64,000 nucleotides of DNA from Phyllobacteriaceae bacterium (GCA_002708825.1 PAPF01000013.1:91350-155349); one strand, 5' to 3'; positions 26,921-37,662 are shown, numbered from the stretch's first letter. Translations and numbers: made by a program. The notes: a model not told the origin generated them from the letters alone.

Positions 26921-27748
26921 TCAGCGGCCAAGCAGGACCGCGCGGATCTCCTGCCAGCTATCGGGATCGGGCGCGGCCAGCAGGTGTCCGTCGAGGTCGT
27001 CCGCGCGGTAGGGTGTGCCGTCGAGCTTGGCGACATGGCCGCCGGCTTCCATGTGCGCCAGCGCGCCGCCGGGATGGTCCCACGGCGTCAGTTTCGAGTA
27101 ATAGGAAAAATGCATGTGGCCATCGGCCAGCATCCGGTAGTCCTGCGCGGCGCAACGGTAGCAGACCGGCGCCTCGAAGCGCGCATGGCCGGACGCCAGC
27201 CGGATGCGGTCCTCCAGACTGGCATTCTGCCATGAGACCGCGCCGATCATGCGTTCGACAGGAAGCGCAGGTGCCGCCTTGAGCCGCCGGTCCGGCGCGC
27301 CATCGCGGCGCACGAAGGTACCCCCGCCCCGCGTCGTGACCATCGTGTCGCCGCCGATCGGATCGTGAATCACGCCAGCAACCGTCTCGCCGTCCAGCAC
27401 CACCGCCGCCATGACCCCGAACACCGCCACGCCCGAGGCGAAGTTGAACGTTCCGTCCACCGGGTCCACGGTCACCGCCAGCCCCTCGCCGGCGAAGCCG
27501 TGCTGCAGGCTCTCATCGGCCGAAACGGCCTCCTCGCCGATCACGCGCACGCCGGGAAACCGTGCCTTCAGTTCAGCGGTGATGACGCGCTCGGCATTCA
27601 CATCCGCCTCGGTCACGAGATCGGACCCGGATGTCTTCTCATGAATGTCGCTGTCGCCAAGCTGCCGGAAACGCGGCAGGATTTCCTGGCGGGCGGCGCC
27701 TTGCAGGCATTCCACCAGCCAGTCCAGATCGTTGTCGGAAAAGCGCAT
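26921..27748 (-). CDS. Inositol-monophosphatase family phosphatase
   Basis: 275 residues. Lithium-sensitive Mg-dependent phosphatase fold. Motifs: KTSGSDLVTEADVNAERVI, VRVIGEEAVSADES, VTVDPVDGTFNFASGVAVFG and the second metal motif SKLTPWDHPGGALAHMEAGG. The substrate could be inositol-1-phosphate, histidinol phosphate or 3'-phosphoadenosine compounds; not resolved here. The start overlaps the ttcA stop (ATGA). Convergent with bufC, 10 bp apart. Confidence 0.9.
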   Translation of the reverse strand: MRFSDNDLDWLVECLQGAARQEILPRFRQLGDSDIHEKTSGSDLVTEADVNAERVITAELKARFPGVRVIGEEAVSADESLQHGFAGEGLAVTVDPVDGTFNFASGVAVFGVMAAVVLDGETVAGVIHDPIGGDTMVTTRGGGTFVRRDGAPDRRLKAAPALPVERMIGAVSWQNASLEDRIRLASGHARFEAPVCYRCAAQDYRMLADGHMHFSYYSKLTPWDHPGGALAHMEAGGHVAKLDGTPYRADDLDGHLLAAPDPDSWQEIRAVLLGR

Positions 27749-28608
27749 CAATCGTCCTTTGACGGGTTGGCCGCGAGCGCGGCGAAATCGAAGAGCTTGC
27801 GGTCCATCAGATGGCTCGGCCGCACATTGGCGAGCGCCCGGATCATGGTGTCCTTGCGGCCCGGCATGCGCGTCTCGATATCGTTGAGCATGGCCTTCAT
27901 GGCATTGCGTTGCAGCCCGTCCTGGCTTCCGCACAGGTCGCACGGAATGATCGGAAAGGCCATGTGACGCGCGAACTTCTCCAGATCGGCCTCGGCGCAG
28001 AAGGCGAGCGGGCGCAGCACCTCCACGTCGCCCTCGTCGTTGACGAGCCTCGGCGGCATCGCGGCCAGGCGCCCGCCATGAAAAAGGTTCATGAAGAAGG
28101 TTTCCAGGACGTCCTCGCGGTGGTGCCCCAGCACCAAGGCCGAACACCCCTCCTCCCGCGCGATGCGGTAGAGATGGCCGCGCCTCAGCCGTGAGCAGAG
28201 CGAACAGTATGTGGCATTCTCCGGCAGCTTGTCCGTCACGACCGAATAGGTGTCCTGGTATTCGATGCGGTGCGCGATCCCGTGGGCGTCGAGCCAGTCC
28301 GGCAGCACATGCTTCGGGAAATTCGGCTGTCCCTGGTCGAGATTGCAGGCGAGAAGGTCGACCGGAAGCAGGCCGCGCCACTTCAGGTCGAGCAGCACCG
28401 CCAGCAAGCCATAGGAATCCTTGCCGCCGGACAGCGCAACGAGCCAGCGCTCCCCGGCCCGCGCCATGGCGTAATCCTCGATGGCCTGGCGCGTTTGGCG
28501 CAGCAGGCGCTTGCGCAGCTTGTTGAATTCAACGGATGTCGCGATGCCGGAAAACAGCGGATGGCAGGCCGCGCCATCCTCTTCCAAAATGTCAGCGTGA
28601 ACCGTCAT
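27748..28608 (-). CDS. ttcA: tRNA 2-thiocytidine(32) synthetase
   Basis: 286 residues. It thiolates C32 of certain tRNAs using ATP and an [Fe-S] cluster. The PP-loop is [20 protein letters not shown]. The two CxxC motifs are [20 protein letters not shown] and [31 protein letters not shown] is also typical. Eleven bp downstream of a methyltransferase gene on the same strand. Confidence 0.94.
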   Translation of the reverse strand: MTVHADILEEDGAACHPLFSGIATSVEFNKLRKRLLRQTRQAIEDYAMARAGERWLVALSGGKDSYGLLAVLLDLKWRGLLPVDLLACNLDQGQPNFPKHVLPDWLDAHGIAHRIEYQDTYSVVTDKLPENATYCSLCSRLRRGHLYRIAREEGCSALVLGHHREDVLETFFMNLFHGGRLAAMPPRLVNDEGDVEVLRPLAFCAEADLEKFARHMAFPIIPCDLCGSQDGLQRNAMKAMLNDIETRMPGRKDTMIRALANVRPSHLMDRKLFDFAALAANPSKDD

Positions 28609-28619
28609 GGGCCCTCCCG

Positions 28620-29579
28620 TCAGATACGGTTGCCGAAATGGTCCGCGATCTGCCGGTGCGTGGCAAACCGCCGCGCGGCGAGCACTTCCGAAAGCCGCTG
28701 CCGATTGATCCGGAAGAAGCGCCCGAGGGCCGTTCCCTCATTCGGCCTTGGAAGGGTGCGCGCATTGTGGCTGTCCATGGCGGCCTTCATGCGCCGGGCA
28801 TTGGCCTCAAGGTCGGCCTCCGGCGTGAATGGCGCTTCGGCCTTGACGAAGAAGGTGCCGCAGGTGTCGGCATTGCGCGCACGCACGGCCGGCAATTCCT
28901 CCAGCCCGGCCAGCCCGGCGGCCAGCCGCAGCGTGACCGGGTTGTAGTTGAAGATGTGGCCGAAGTGAAACATCCTGCCGCGCATCTTGAGATCGGCCTC
29001 GCGCTCGATGTTCGGCACCTCGATGTAGAGGACACCGTCATCGGCCAGCCAGCCGCGCAACACCTTGAGCGAGCGGACCGGGTCACGCATGTGCTCCAGC
29101 ACGTGGGAAAGCCGGATCAGGTCGAAGGCGCCTTCCGGAAAGTCCGTTTCCTCCAGCGTCTGCGTTGCCACGTTCAGGCCCAGTTCGTCGCGGCTGTAGG
29201 CGGCATAATCCTCGTTCGGTTCGACACCGTGGCATTCCATGCCCAGCCGGCTTGCCAGGAAGGAAAACTCGCCCGAACCGGATCCGAGATCGAGAAGCCT
29301 CTTGCGCCCGGCATAGATGTCGCGATTGGCATTCACATGCTGTTCGAGGCGCTGGAAATTCCGCCAGACCTGGCGCATTCGCGGCTTTTCGGCACCCTTG
29401 TAGTCCTTGCGATAGTCGGTCCGGTAAAAGGCGGCGAGTTCCTCGTCGCTGGGGATCGGATCATTGGTGATGATGCCGCAGCCCAGGCAAAGCACGGTCG
29501 TCAGCGGATTTCCGTGCCGGTCCTTTGTGGAAACCGTCTCGTGGCGGGTCGATCCGCAAAGCATGCAAGGCTCGGTCAT
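28620..29579 (-). CDS. Class I SAM-dependent methyltransferase with N-terminal zinc ribbon
   Basis: 319 residues. The N-terminus holds a likely zinc ribbon ([10 protein letters not shown] and [11 protein letters not shown]). The methyltransferase core follows: [20 protein letters not shown] (SAM-binding loop), [18 protein letters not shown] and [20 protein letters not shown]. This layout occurs in Methyltransf_23-type enzymes that often modify sugars, lipids or small molecules. The substrate is unknown. Start ATG at 29579 precedes the zinc ribbon directly. Confidence 0.85.
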   Translation of the reverse strand: MTEPCMLCGSTRHETVSTKDRHGNPLTTVLCLGCGIITNDPIPSDEELAAFYRTDYRKDYKGAEKPRMRQVWRNFQRLEQHVNANRDIYAGRKRLLDLGSGSGEFSFLASRLGMECHGVEPNEDYAAYSRDELGLNVATQTLEETDFPEGAFDLIRLSHVLEHMRDPVRSLKVLRGWLADDGVLYIEVPNIEREADLKMRGRMFHFGHIFNYNPVTLRLAAGLAGLEELPAVRARNADTCGTFFVKAEAPFTPEADLEANARRMKAAMDSHNARTLPRPNEGTALGRFFRINRQRLSEVLAARRFATHRQIADHFGNRI

Positions 29580-29675
29580 GTGGGGAACTCGTCCGATAGT
29601 GTCAGCCGTCGCGCCCGTATAGACGCATCGCCGCGCCATGTCAGCACCGGGCGCGGATCAATGCGCACGCCCGGA

Positions 29676-29706
29676 TGCAAAAAGGCGGCCCCGAAGAGCC
29701 GCCTTT
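29676..29706 (-). terminator. Rho-independent terminator after rpsD
   Basis: Nine-bp stem AAAGGCGGC (29681-29689) and GCCGCCTTT (29698-29706), loop of eight. Read on the minus strand it ends in a T-run (TTTTTGC). It lies about 30 bp past the rpsD stop. Confidence 0.82.
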
Positions 29707-29737
29707 CGATCGTGACCGGCAGAAACCGGCAAACCCG

Positions 29738-30355
29738 TCAGCGCGAATAGAATTCGACGACCAGGTTCGGCTCCATCTGCACCGCATAGGGCACATCGGC
29801 CAGGCCCGGGATGCGGGTATAGGTTGCGACCATCTTGTTGTGATCGACGTCGATATAGTCCGGCACGTCACGCTCGGCGAGCTGCGTGGCTTCCAGCACG
29901 AGCGCGAGCTGCTTGGACTTCTCGCGCACCTCGATGACGTCGCCCGGACGGCAGCGATAGGACTGGATGTTGGTGCGCTTGCCATTGACCATGACATGGC
30001 CGTGGTTGACGAACTGGCGCGCGGCGAAGATCGTCGGCACGAACTTGGCGCGGTAGACGATGGCGTCGAGGCGCGATTCCAGCAGGCCGATCAGGTTGTC
30101 CGGCGTATCGCCCTTGCGGCGCACGGCCTCGTCGTAGACGGCGCGGAACTGCTTCTCGGAAATGTCGCCGTAATGGCCCTTCAGCTTCTGCTTGGCGCGC
30201 AGCTGGACGCCGAAGTCCGACATCTTGCCCTTGCGGCGCTGGCCATGCTGGCCGGGGCCGTATTCGCGCTTGTTGACCGGGGACTTCGGGCGGCCCCAGA
30301 TGTTTTCGCCCATGCGGCGGTCGAGTTTGTACTTGGCGGATTCGCGCTTGCTCAT
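29738..30355 (-). CDS. rpsD: 30S ribosomal protein S4
   Basis: 205 residues, usual length. Primary 16S rRNA-binding protein of the small subunit. Motifs: [20 protein letters not shown] and the S4 RNA-binding domain [40 protein letters not shown]. Start ATG at 30355 has GAAAGGGA just upstream. As in other Rhizobiales it stands alone, outside the main ribosomal protein operons. Confidence 0.98.
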   Translation of the reverse strand: MSKRESAKYKLDRRMGENIWGRPKSPVNKREYGPGQHGQRRKGKMSDFGVQLRAKQKLKGHYGDISEKQFRAVYDEAVRRKGDTPDNLIGLLESRLDAIVYRAKFVPTIFAARQFVNHGHVMVNGKRTNIQSYRCRPGDVIEVREKSKQLALVLEATQLAERDVPDYIDVDHNKMVATYTRIPGLADVPYAVQMEPNLVVEFYSR

Positions 30356-30663
30356 CGCATTCCCTTTCAAAGTGGTACACCCGGCGCTTCACGCACCGGA
30401 TGAAGGAAACACGCCCTCCTCTGGGAGCCTTTTTCGCTCCCTGACAGGGCCGCCCACGCACGCATTGCGGAACCGGCCCACGGGACATGTCAAATGAAAC
30501 ACCGGGCTTTTCGGCCCGGCGCTGGCGGTTCACTAGGCCCTGGCGCGCCAACTGTCAAGCCTCACGTCCCGAAGGCACGCGCGCGGACCGCATTGGCGGC
30601 TTCCGTACGCCGCCGCCAACCGCTATAAGCCGCGCCGCCATCCCGGCGCCGGACACCGCTTTC
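30356..30663 (-). promoter_or_regulatory. rpsD leader and divergent intergenic region
   Basis: About 308 bp with no gene. On the rpsD strand there is a -35-like TTGACA at 30493-30488 but no good -10 at the expected spacing. The leader contains hairpin GGGAGC-N7-GCTCCC (30423-30441). A second hairpin, CCGGGC...GCCCGG (30502-30519), lies upstream of the -35-like box. S4 autoregulates its own synthesis in several bacteria; a role for the leader hairpin is speculative. Confidence 0.35.
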
Positions 30664-31554
30664 ATGATCTACGAACTGGCCGCGCTCGCCACGGCCCTCA
30701 CCTGGGCGCTGACCAGCGTCATCTCGCCCGTGCCCGCCCAGGCGCTCGGACCCATCGCCTTCGTGCGGGCGCGCATGACCATCGTCTTCGTGCTGTTCGC
30801 GGCATGGCTGACGGTCACCGGCGGCTGGCAGGGCCTGGACGGAGAAACCGCCTGGCTCCTCTTCCTGTCCGGCTTCATCGGCATATTCCTCGGCGACACG
30901 GCACTTTTCGCCACCATGAACCGGCTAGGCCCGCGCCGTTCCAACATGCTTTTCTCGCTGAACGCGCCCCTGTCCGCCCTGCTGGGCTGGCTCGTGCTTG
31001 GCGAAGTGCTGTCAAGCTGGACGCTCGCAGGCATCGCCATCGTCTTCGCCGGCGTCACGCTCGCCATTCTCTATGGCAAGCGGCCATCGCAATTGCACCA
31101 GTGGGAAAGCGTCCGGGGCCCGCTCTGGGTCGGCATCGGCTTCGGCCTTGCCGCCGCGCTTTCGCAATCGGCCGGATCGCTGATCGCCCGCCCTGTCATG
31201 GCGGCGGGAACGGACCCTGTCGTGGCCTCGACCATCCGGATCGGCGTGGCAGCCGCGGCCCTGTCCCTTGTCATGGCCACCGGCGCGCCCTTCGCCCGCC
31301 AGCGCGCACCCTGGACGCCGTCGCTCTTCGCCCTGACGGCGGCCTCGGGCATCATCGGCATGGCGCTGGGCGTCACCCTGCTGCTCTTTGCCCTGTCTGG
31401 CGGCAAGGTCGGCATTGTCTCGATCCTGTCGGCCACAACGCCGGCCCTGCTGCTGCCGCTGCTGTGGATCCGCACTGGCGAGCGCCCGGCCGCCGGTGCC
31501 TGGATCGGCGCCGCACTCGTCGTGATCGGCTCGGCCTTGATCATCACCCGTTGA
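30664..31554 (+). CDS. EamA/DMT family transporter
   Basis: 296 residues with about ten membrane helices in two EamA repeats. Examples are TALTWALTSVISPVPAQALG with the first-repeat signature, NAPLSALLGWLVLGEVLSSW at the end of repeat 1, and ATTPALLLPLLWIRTGERPA in repeat 2. Drug/metabolite exporters of this fold carry metabolites such as amino acids; the substrate here is unknown. Start ATG at 30664. Confidence 0.88.
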   Translation: MIYELAALATALTWALTSVISPVPAQALGPIAFVRARMTIVFVLFAAWLTVTGGWQGLDGETAWLLFLSGFIGIFLGDTALFATMNRLGPRRSNMLFSLNAPLSALLGWLVLGEVLSSWTLAGIAIVFAGVTLAILYGKRPSQLHQWESVRGPLWVGIGFGLAAALSQSAGSLIARPVMAAGTDPVVASTIRIGVAAAALSLVMATGAPFARQRAPWTPSLFALTAASGIIGMALGVTLLLFALSGGKVGIVSILSATTPALLLPLLWIRTGERPAAGAWIGAALVVIGSALIITR

Positions 31555-31586
31555 AGGCAAAACGGCCGCGGGCGCACCCGCGGCCG
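31555..31586 (-). terminator. Terminator after the PhoX gene
   Basis: Perfect 10-bp stem CGGCCGCGGG (31563-31572) and CCCGCGGCCG (31577-31586), loop CGCA. On the minus strand it is followed by TTTTGCCTT. It lies between the convergent EamA and PhoX genes. Confidence 0.78.
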
Positions 31587-31612
31587 AAGTCATGTCCCGC
31601 CGAAGGCCAGGG

Positions 31613-33589
31613 TCAGCCGATCTTGCCGCCGCCCTGCTTCGTCACAACGACGACAGACGGCCTGACCGGCAGCTTTTCGCTGAAATCCGGCCAGCGGGTC
31701 GCCGGGTTCTCGAAGGTGGCAAGCCCCTCGCCGCCCGGATGCTGGACGGCGCAGAAGGCCGTGGTGCCATCGGGCGAGAACAGCGGGCCGCACAGTTCAG
31801 CACCCACCGGAACACGGAAGAACAGCCGCGACGTGCCGCGTGCCTCGCCTTCGGTGTCGACCGCCCACAGCCCGTCGGTGCGGCCGGTCTTCTTGCCCGA
31901 ATTGCCGTCGGTGGACACCCAGAGGCGGCCATCGGCATCGATGGCGCAATTGTCCGGCATGCCGAACCAGCCATTGGCGGTGGTGGCCGACGAAAAGGTC
32001 GCGCCGACCTCGGCAATCGAAGGATCGCCGCACTTGACCAGGATTTCCCAGGTCGAGCGTGTCGCGGCGAAATCGCCATCGGTCTCCGTGATCTCGATGA
32101 TGTGGCCAAACGCATTGTTGGCACGCGGATTGGCGGCGTTCTCGTCGCCTTCCTTGCGCCTGGTGTTGTTCGTCAGCATCACGTAGACCTTGCCGGTCTT
32201 TTCGTTGGGCTGCACGTCCTCCGGACGGTCCATCTTGGTGGCGCCGAGAAGATCGGCGGCGCGGCGCGTCTCGATCACCACGTCGGCCTGGCTTTCGAAG
32301 CCGTTTTCAGCCGTCAGCGGGCCTTCGCCATGGGTCAGCGGCAGCCAGTCCAGCGAACCGTCGTCGTTGAAGCGCGCAACGTAGAGCGTGCCCTCGTCGA
32401 GCAGGTCCATGTTGGCGGCGCGGTCGTCCGCGTTGAACGTGCCGGCGGTCACGAACTTGTAGACATAGTCGAAACGCTCGTCATCGCCCGAATAGAGGAC
32501 GACGCGGCCGTCCCTGTTGACGATCGTCCCGCAGCCCTCGTGCTTGACGCGGCCGATGGCCGTGCGCTTCTTCGGTGTCGAGGACGGGTCCATGACGTCG
32601 ACTTCGACCACCCAGCCGAAACGGTTGGCCTCGTTCGGCTCCCTGCTCACGTCGAAACGGTCGTGGAACTTGCCCCAGTTGTACCAGCCGGCCGGCACGC
32701 CGATGCGCTTGTAGTTGGCGGCCTCGCGGTGGCCTTCCGGGAGTTCGCCGAGGAAGTAGCCGTGGAAGTTCTCTTCCGCCATCAGGTAGGTGCCCCAGGG
32801 CGTCACGCCTCCGGCGCAATTGTTGATCGTGCCGAGCACCCTGGTGCCGGTGGCATCCGTAGCCGTCTTCATCCGGTCATGGCCGGCGGCAGGTCCGGTC
32901 AGCACCATTTCGGTCATGGGCGTGATGCGGCGGTTCAGCTTCCCGTCGAGCACCGGCGCCCACTTGCCGTTTTCCTTGCGGATCTCGATGACCGTGCCGC
33001 CATGGGCCGCCATCTCGATGTCGACGAGTTCCTTCGTGTACTCGCCCATCTTCACCTTTTCCTTGCCTTCGGCGTCTTTTTCGACGCGGGCAAAGCCGGG
33101 GAACATCAGTTCCGCGTTGGTGTATTCGTGATTGACGACCAGGAGGCCGTGCTCGGGATTTCCGTCCAGCGGAATGAACCCGACATAGTCGTTGTTGTAG
33201 CCGAACTGGCGGGCCTGGTCGGCGGCCGTCTGGTTCATCGGATCGAAGTCCGGCGAATCGGCGAACACCTTGTCGCCCCAGCGCAGGAGAATGTCGGCGT
33301 CATAGCCCTCGGCGACATGGTGCGTCCCGTCGACGCCGGCTTCCACTTCCGGGAAGTTGAAGGCGCTGGCGCCGGCCGCGCGGGCTTCATCGGCCACCAT
33401 GATCGCCATCGGGCTGACCGTCGCGGCAATCGCGCTGACCGCCAGCGTGCCGCGCAGGAAGGAGCGGCGCGAGAAACGGGCATTGATCACGTCGCCCAGC
33501 GTCGGATTGGCGCTCTGGTTGCGCCCGATATCCTCCGATTCCTCGCGGATGTCGGTCGGCGTCTTGATGTCATGCGAATGGATCGTCAT
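31613..33589 (-). CDS. phoX: PhoX family alkaline phosphatase (Tat-exported)
   Basis: 658 residues. The twin-arginine signal is FSRRSFLRGTLAVSAIAATV, about 38 residues in, so the protein folds in the cytosol and is exported. The DUF839/PhoX propeller carries WGDKVFADSPDFDPMNQTAA, GLLVVNHEYTNAELMFPGF, VLGTINNCAGGVTPWGTYLM, EENFHGYF and MPDNCAIDADGRLWVSTDGN. PhoX enzymes need calcium and iron and release phosphate from esters under phosphate limitation. No Pho box was identified upstream by eye. Confidence 0.9.
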   Translation of the reverse strand: MTIHSHDIKTPTDIREESEDIGRNQSANPTLGDVINARFSRRSFLRGTLAVSAIAATVSPMAIMVADEARAAGASAFNFPEVEAGVDGTHHVAEGYDADILLRWGDKVFADSPDFDPMNQTAADQARQFGYNNDYVGFIPLDGNPEHGLLVVNHEYTNAELMFPGFARVEKDAEGKEKVKMGEYTKELVDIEMAAHGGTVIEIRKENGKWAPVLDGKLNRRITPMTEMVLTGPAAGHDRMKTATDATGTRVLGTINNCAGGVTPWGTYLMAEENFHGYFLGELPEGHREAANYKRIGVPAGWYNWGKFHDRFDVSREPNEANRFGWVVEVDVMDPSSTPKKRTAIGRVKHEGCGTIVNRDGRVVLYSGDDERFDYVYKFVTAGTFNADDRAANMDLLDEGTLYVARFNDDGSLDWLPLTHGEGPLTAENGFESQADVVIETRRAADLLGATKMDRPEDVQPNEKTGKVYVMLTNNTRRKEGDENAANPRANNAFGHIIEITETDGDFAATRSTWEILVKCGDPSIAEVGATFSSATTANGWFGMPDNCAIDADGRLWVSTDGNSGKKTGRTDGLWAVDTEGEARGTSRLFFRVPVGAELCGPLFSPDGTTAFCAVQHPGGEGLATFENPATRWPDFSEKLPVRPSVVVVTKQGGGKIG

Positions 33590-33703
33590 GGCTGGCCCTT
33601 CATGTCTGCTTGCGGGTTGGCTTGATCGCTTCCGCCCGGCGCGGGGCGGAAAGTCGCCGGACGCTAGCCGCCATTCGTAACAGTTGCATGACGCCGGCCG
33701 CCC

Positions 33704-34501
33704 TCAGACGATGGCGAAAAAGCCGAAGCCGCGCATCAGGCGCGCAAGCGCCGGGTCAGGGTTTCCCGAGGTAAAATGGGCAAGGTCGGCAAGCCCGGCC
33801 CGTGCCACCGGATCGCCGCTTCCCTGTCCGTCCAGAACCGCGGCCGCGCGCCGTGCAATGGCCTCGGATGGGTCGATCCAGTCCACCGGCCAGGGCGCGG
33901 TCTTTCGCATCCGGTTGACGAGAAAAGGATAGTGCGTGCAGGCCAGCACGACGATGTCGGTGCGCCGCCCGTCCTGCTCTATGAAACAAGGGGCGATCTC
34001 GGCGCGCACCGCCGCCTCGTCGACGAAGCCTTTGCGCATGTAGGTCTCGGCCAGTTCCGCCAGCACCTGCGAACCGACCAGCCTCACATGGCATTTCGAT
34101 GCCCATCTGGCGATCAGGTCACGCGTATATTGCCGCTTCACTGTCCCAGGTGTCGCCAGGACCGAGACCAGCCCGGACGCGGTCCGCTCCGCCGCCGGCT
34201 TGATCGCCGGGACGGTTCCGACAAAGGCCTGCTCCGGATAGACCGCGCGCAGATGGTCGATCACCAGCGTGGAGGCGGTATTGCAGGCGATCACCGCCAC
34301 ATCGGGGGAAAATCGTTCCAGCAGGTCGCCGAACAGGCCGGTCAGCCGGCCCTTCAGTGCCGCTTCCTCCCATGCGCCATAGGGAAAGGCCGCATCGTCG
34401 GCGACATAGACATAGCGATGGTCCGGCAGCAGAACGCGCGCCTCCTTTACGACCGAAAGCCCGCCAATGCCGCTGTCGAAGAAGAGGATCGTTCCGCTCA
34501 T
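33704..34501 (-). CDS. murI: Glutamate racemase
   Basis: 265 residues. It makes D-glutamate for peptidoglycan. Motifs: [17 protein letters not shown] with the proton-relay Asp/Ser, [20 protein letters not shown] with the first catalytic Cys, and [17 protein letters not shown] with the second. Start choice: ATG at 34501 fits the family. A TTG three codons earlier (34510) has AGGAG about 4 nt upstream, whereas the ATG has no well-spaced site, so TTG initiation is plausible. Confidence 0.94.
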   Translation of the reverse strand: MSGTILFFDSGIGGLSVVKEARVLLPDHRYVYVADDAAFPYGAWEEAALKGRLTGLFGDLLERFSPDVAVIACNTASTLVIDHLRAVYPEQAFVGTVPAIKPAAERTASGLVSVLATPGTVKRQYTRDLIARWASKCHVRLVGSQVLAELAETYMRKGFVDEAAVRAEIAPCFIEQDGRRTDIVVLACTHYPFLVNRMRKTAPWPVDWIDPSEAIARRAAAVLDGQGSGDPVARAGLADLAHFTSGNPDPALARLMRGFGFFAIV

Positions 34502-34528
34502 GCCTGCCAAAGGGCTCCTGCCGCCCGC

Positions 34529-35323
34529 TCAGTCTTCCGGCGGACCGTCGCCACGCTTGCGGTCGGGCGTGAACTTGTCAAGCGAGGTGACAATGCCGCG
34601 CAGAACGTCGATCTCCGGCGCGAAGAAGCCCGGCCGCGTGAACACCGCGCGCAGGTTGTCGATCATCCGCGCCCGCTTCTCCGGTGGCCGGAAATAGCCG
34701 CGCTTGTCGAGCGCACTCTCCAGATAGTCGAGGAAGCTGACCAGTTGTCCGCGCCGGGCCGGCTCCATTTCGGGGCCGGTAAAGTTCGTCCACGTCTCGC
34801 TTTCCAGCCCGCTCTTCATCCATTCATAGCTCATCAGCAAGACGGCTTGCGCGATGTTGAGCGATGCAAAGGCGGGATTGACGGGAAAGGTCACGATCTC
34901 GTCGGCAAGACTCACCTCCTCGTTCGACAGTCCGAAGCGCTCGCGCCCGAAGAGAATGGCCGTGCGCTGGCCCGCCGCATGGCGCGGCCGCAGCATGCGG
35001 CAGGCTTCCACCGGTCCGCGCACCGTCTTGAAACCGTCCCGCAGGCGCGCGGTGGTGGCGAAGACGAACTCCATGTCGCCGATTGCCTCCGCCAGCGTGT
35101 CGAAAACAAGCACGCCGTCGATCACGTGATCGGCCTTGCTCGCCGCCGCCCGCGCCTTTTCCGAAGGCCAGCCGTCGCGCGGATTGACCAGCCGCAGTTC
35201 CGCAAGCCCGAAATTCGCCATGGCGCGTGCCACCATGCCGATGTTCTCGCCCAGTTGCGGCTCCACCAGCACGACCACGGGGCCGTCGGCGATGAGGTCC
35301 TGATGTCTGTCTGTTCCAGCCAT
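34529..35323 (-). CDS. trmJ: SPOUT RNA 2'-O-methyltransferase, TrmJ-like
   Basis: 264 residues. TrmJ-type enzymes methylate the ribose at tRNA position 32. The SpoU-type knot is seen in VVVLVEPQLGENIGMVARAM, AILFGRERFGLSNEEVSLAD and VNPAFASLNIAQAVLLMSYE. The helical C-terminal extension (YLESALDKRGYFRPPEKRAR) is typical of TrmJ. Start ATG at 35323. It lies 27 bp upstream of murI on the same strand, a common Rhizobiales pair. Confidence 0.88.
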   Translation of the reverse strand: MAGTDRHQDLIADGPVVVLVEPQLGENIGMVARAMANFGLAELRLVNPRDGWPSEKARAAASKADHVIDGVLVFDTLAEAIGDMEFVFATTARLRDGFKTVRGPVEACRMLRPRHAAGQRTAILFGRERFGLSNEEVSLADEIVTFPVNPAFASLNIAQAVLLMSYEWMKSGLESETWTNFTGPEMEPARRGQLVSFLDYLESALDKRGYFRPPEKRARMIDNLRAVFTRPGFFAPEIDVLRGIVTSLDKFTPDRKRGDGPPED

Positions 35324-35364
35324 GGCCGTCGCGTTAGCCTGAAAGCGGCGCCCGGTCAAAGCCT

Positions 35365-36264
35365 TCAGTCGCGCCCGCCGGCAAAAGCGATGATCGCTTG
35401 CGCCGCGCGCTCCGGCTGCTCGTGCAGGATCCAGTGGCTCGCCCCCGCGATGCGCTTGATCGAGAGGGCCGGCACGAAGCGTTCGATGCCCGTCAGGCAG
35501 GCCGGTGTGAGCGCCACATCGGCCTCTCCCCAGAGGATGAGATGCGGCATGCGCACGGTCAGCATCTCTTCCGGCATGGCCAGCAGCGGCGCCTCCACAT
35601 CTTTCGCTTCAAGGCCCGGAACGACGACCGGCGAGGCGCGATACCAGTTCAGCATCCCCTCCAGCGCCCCCGGCTGGCGCCATTGCGCCTTGTAGGCCGC
35701 GCGCAGGTCGTCGCCCAGCCAGTCGGTCGCCGAGAAACCGGCCATCATGTTCATCAGTTTCTCGAAATCATTGGCCGCCAGGAGCCCTGCCGCATCGCCC
35801 GCCCGCAGCCGGTTCATGTACTGGCTGGCGGCCCGCTGGCCCGGGTCGTTGACGATGGCGTTCTGGAAACACCACGGATGCACGCCATTGGCGACGATCA
35901 GCCGGCGGATGCGGTCCGGCCGTGCAAAGGCCATGGCATAGGCGACCGCCGAACCCCAGTCATGGCCTGCCAGATGAAATGGCCCTCCCGGCGAAACCCT
36001 CTCAGCCAGTTCGAACATGTCGCCCACGAGGTGGCGCGTCTGGTATGCCTCCGCACCGGCGGGCTTGGGCGAGCGGTTGAACCCGCGCTGGTCCGGCGCC
36101 ACGACATGAAAATGCCCGGCCAGCAATTCCATCACCGCTTCCCAGGCCAGCCATGATTCCGGAAACCCGTGAAGGCAGAGCAGCAGCGGCTTTCCCGCCT
36201 CCCCCGCCTCGGCGAAATGGAACGTGCCGGCGGTCAGTTCTGCTTGCGAAAACCGTATGCTCAT
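35365..36264 (-). CDS. Alpha/beta hydrolase, epoxide hydrolase / haloacetate dehalogenase type
   Basis: 299 residues. The oxyanion segment is LLLCLHGFPESWLAWEAVME. The nucleophile elbow is FHLAGHDWGSAVAYAMAFAR, where Asp replaces Ser, as in epoxide hydrolases and haloalkane or haloacetate dehalogenases. The acid is in LILWGEADVALTPACL and the His in RIAGASHWILHEQPERAA. The exact substrate cannot be set without modelling. Start at 36264 has GGAGG upstream. Confidence 0.87.
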   Translation of the reverse strand: MSIRFSQAELTAGTFHFAEAGEAGKPLLLCLHGFPESWLAWEAVMELLAGHFHVVAPDQRGFNRSPKPAGAEAYQTRHLVGDMFELAERVSPGGPFHLAGHDWGSAVAYAMAFARPDRIRRLIVANGVHPWCFQNAIVNDPGQRAASQYMNRLRAGDAAGLLAANDFEKLMNMMAGFSATDWLGDDLRAAYKAQWRQPGALEGMLNWYRASPVVVPGLEAKDVEAPLLAMPEEMLTVRMPHLILWGEADVALTPACLTGIERFVPALSIKRIAGASHWILHEQPERAAQAIIAFAGGRD

Positions 36265-36419
36265 GCCGCTTTTCCTCCCGTCAGCGCGGTGCGAACCTGT
36301 TTTGGCCGCATGCGCCAAGAGCATGACTTTGCCTTGGCGGATGCCGGTGCTATAGGGGCGTCAAAATTGTCCCGTCAGCACCGCGGCGCCCTGCCGCATC
36401 TCCAATACGAGGAAATATC

Positions 36420-37631
36420 ATGGCGAAGATCAAGGTGGCCAACCCCGTCGTCGAACTGGACGGCGACGAGATGACCCGGATTATCTGGCAGTTCATCAAG
36501 GAAAAGCTGATCCATCCCTATCTCGACATCGATCTCAAGTATTATGATCTCGGCATCGAGAAGCGCGACGAGACCGACGACCAGATCACCGTTGACGCGG
36601 CCAACGCGATCAAGGAATACGGCGTCGGCGTGAAATGCGCCACGATCACCCCTGACGAGGCCCGCGTCGAGGAATTCGGCCTGAAGCGCATGTACCGCTC
36701 GCCGAACGGCACCATCCGCAACATCCTGGGCGGCGTCATCTTCCGCGAACCCATCATCTGCAAGAACGTGCCGCGCCTGGTGCCGGGCTGGACCCAGCCG
36801 ATCATCGTCGGCCGCCACGCCTTTGGCGACCAGTATCGCGCCACCGATTTCCGCTTCCCCGGCAAGGGCCGGCTGACCATCAAGTTCGTCGGCGACGACG
36901 GCACCGAGATCGAGCACGAGGTCTTCCAGGCGCCGGGCTCCGGCGTGGCCATGGCCATGTACAACCTCGATGATTCGATCCGCGATTTCGCCCGCGCCTC
37001 GATGAACTACGCCCTGCAGCGCAAGGTTCCCTGCTACCTCTCCACCAAGAACACGATCCTGAAAGCCTATGACGGCCGCTTCAAGGACATCTTCCAGGAG
37101 ATCTACGAGGCCGAATTCGTCGAGAAGTTCAAGGAAGCCAAGATCTGGTACGAGCACCGCCTGATCGACGACATGGTTGCCGCTTCGCTGAAGTGGTCCG
37201 GCGGCTATGTCTGGGCCTGCAAGAACTATGACGGCGACGTGCAGTCCGACACCGTGGCCCAGGGCTTCGGCTCGCTCGGCCTGATGACCTCGGTCCTGAT
37301 GACGCCGGACGGCAAGACCGTCGAAGCCGAAGCCGCCCACGGCACCGTGACGCGTCACTATCGCCAGCATCAGAAGGGCGAGGAAACCTCGACCAACTCG
37401 ATCGCCTCGATCTTCGCCTGGACCCGTGGCCTCGCTCACCGCGCCAAGCTGGATGACAATGCCGAACTGGCGCGCTTTGCCGACACGCTGGAGAAGGTCT
37501 GCGTCAATACGGTCGAATCGGGTTACATGACCAAGGACCTTGCGCTTCTCATCGGCCCCGACCAGCCCTGGCTGTCGACCACCGGTTTCCTCGACAAGAT
37601 CGACGAGAACCTGCAGAAGGCGATGGGCTGA
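36420..37631 (+). CDS. icd: NADP-dependent isocitrate dehydrogenase
   Basis: 403 residues. TCA-cycle enzyme of the dimeric, eukaryote-like subfamily found in Rhizobiales. Motifs: [77 protein letters not shown] and [18 protein letters not shown] with the NADP-binding residues. Single-gene unit with its own terminator. Confidence 0.97.
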   Translation: MAKIKVANPVVELDGDEMTRIIWQFIKEKLIHPYLDIDLKYYDLGIEKRDETDDQITVDAANAIKEYGVGVKCATITPDEARVEEFGLKRMYRSPNGTIRNILGGVIFREPIICKNVPRLVPGWTQPIIVGRHAFGDQYRATDFRFPGKGRLTIKFVGDDGTEIEHEVFQAPGSGVAMAMYNLDDSIRDFARASMNYALQRKVPCYLSTKNTILKAYDGRFKDIFQEIYEAEFVEKFKEAKIWYEHRLIDDMVAASLKWSGGYVWACKNYDGDVQSDTVAQGFGSLGLMTSVLMTPDGKTVEAEAAHGTVTRHYRQHQKGEETSTNSIASIFAWTRGLAHRAKLDDNAELARFADTLEKVCVNTVESGYMTKDLALLIGPDQPWLSTTGFLDKIDENLQKAMG

Positions 37632-37662
37632 CCATCGCGTCAAATGACGTGCAAACATGGAA

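Noticed and set aside
31592-33625. Long plus-strand open frame opposite phoX
   Set aside because: Mirror of a well-supported Tat-exported phosphatase; no family features or ribosome site.
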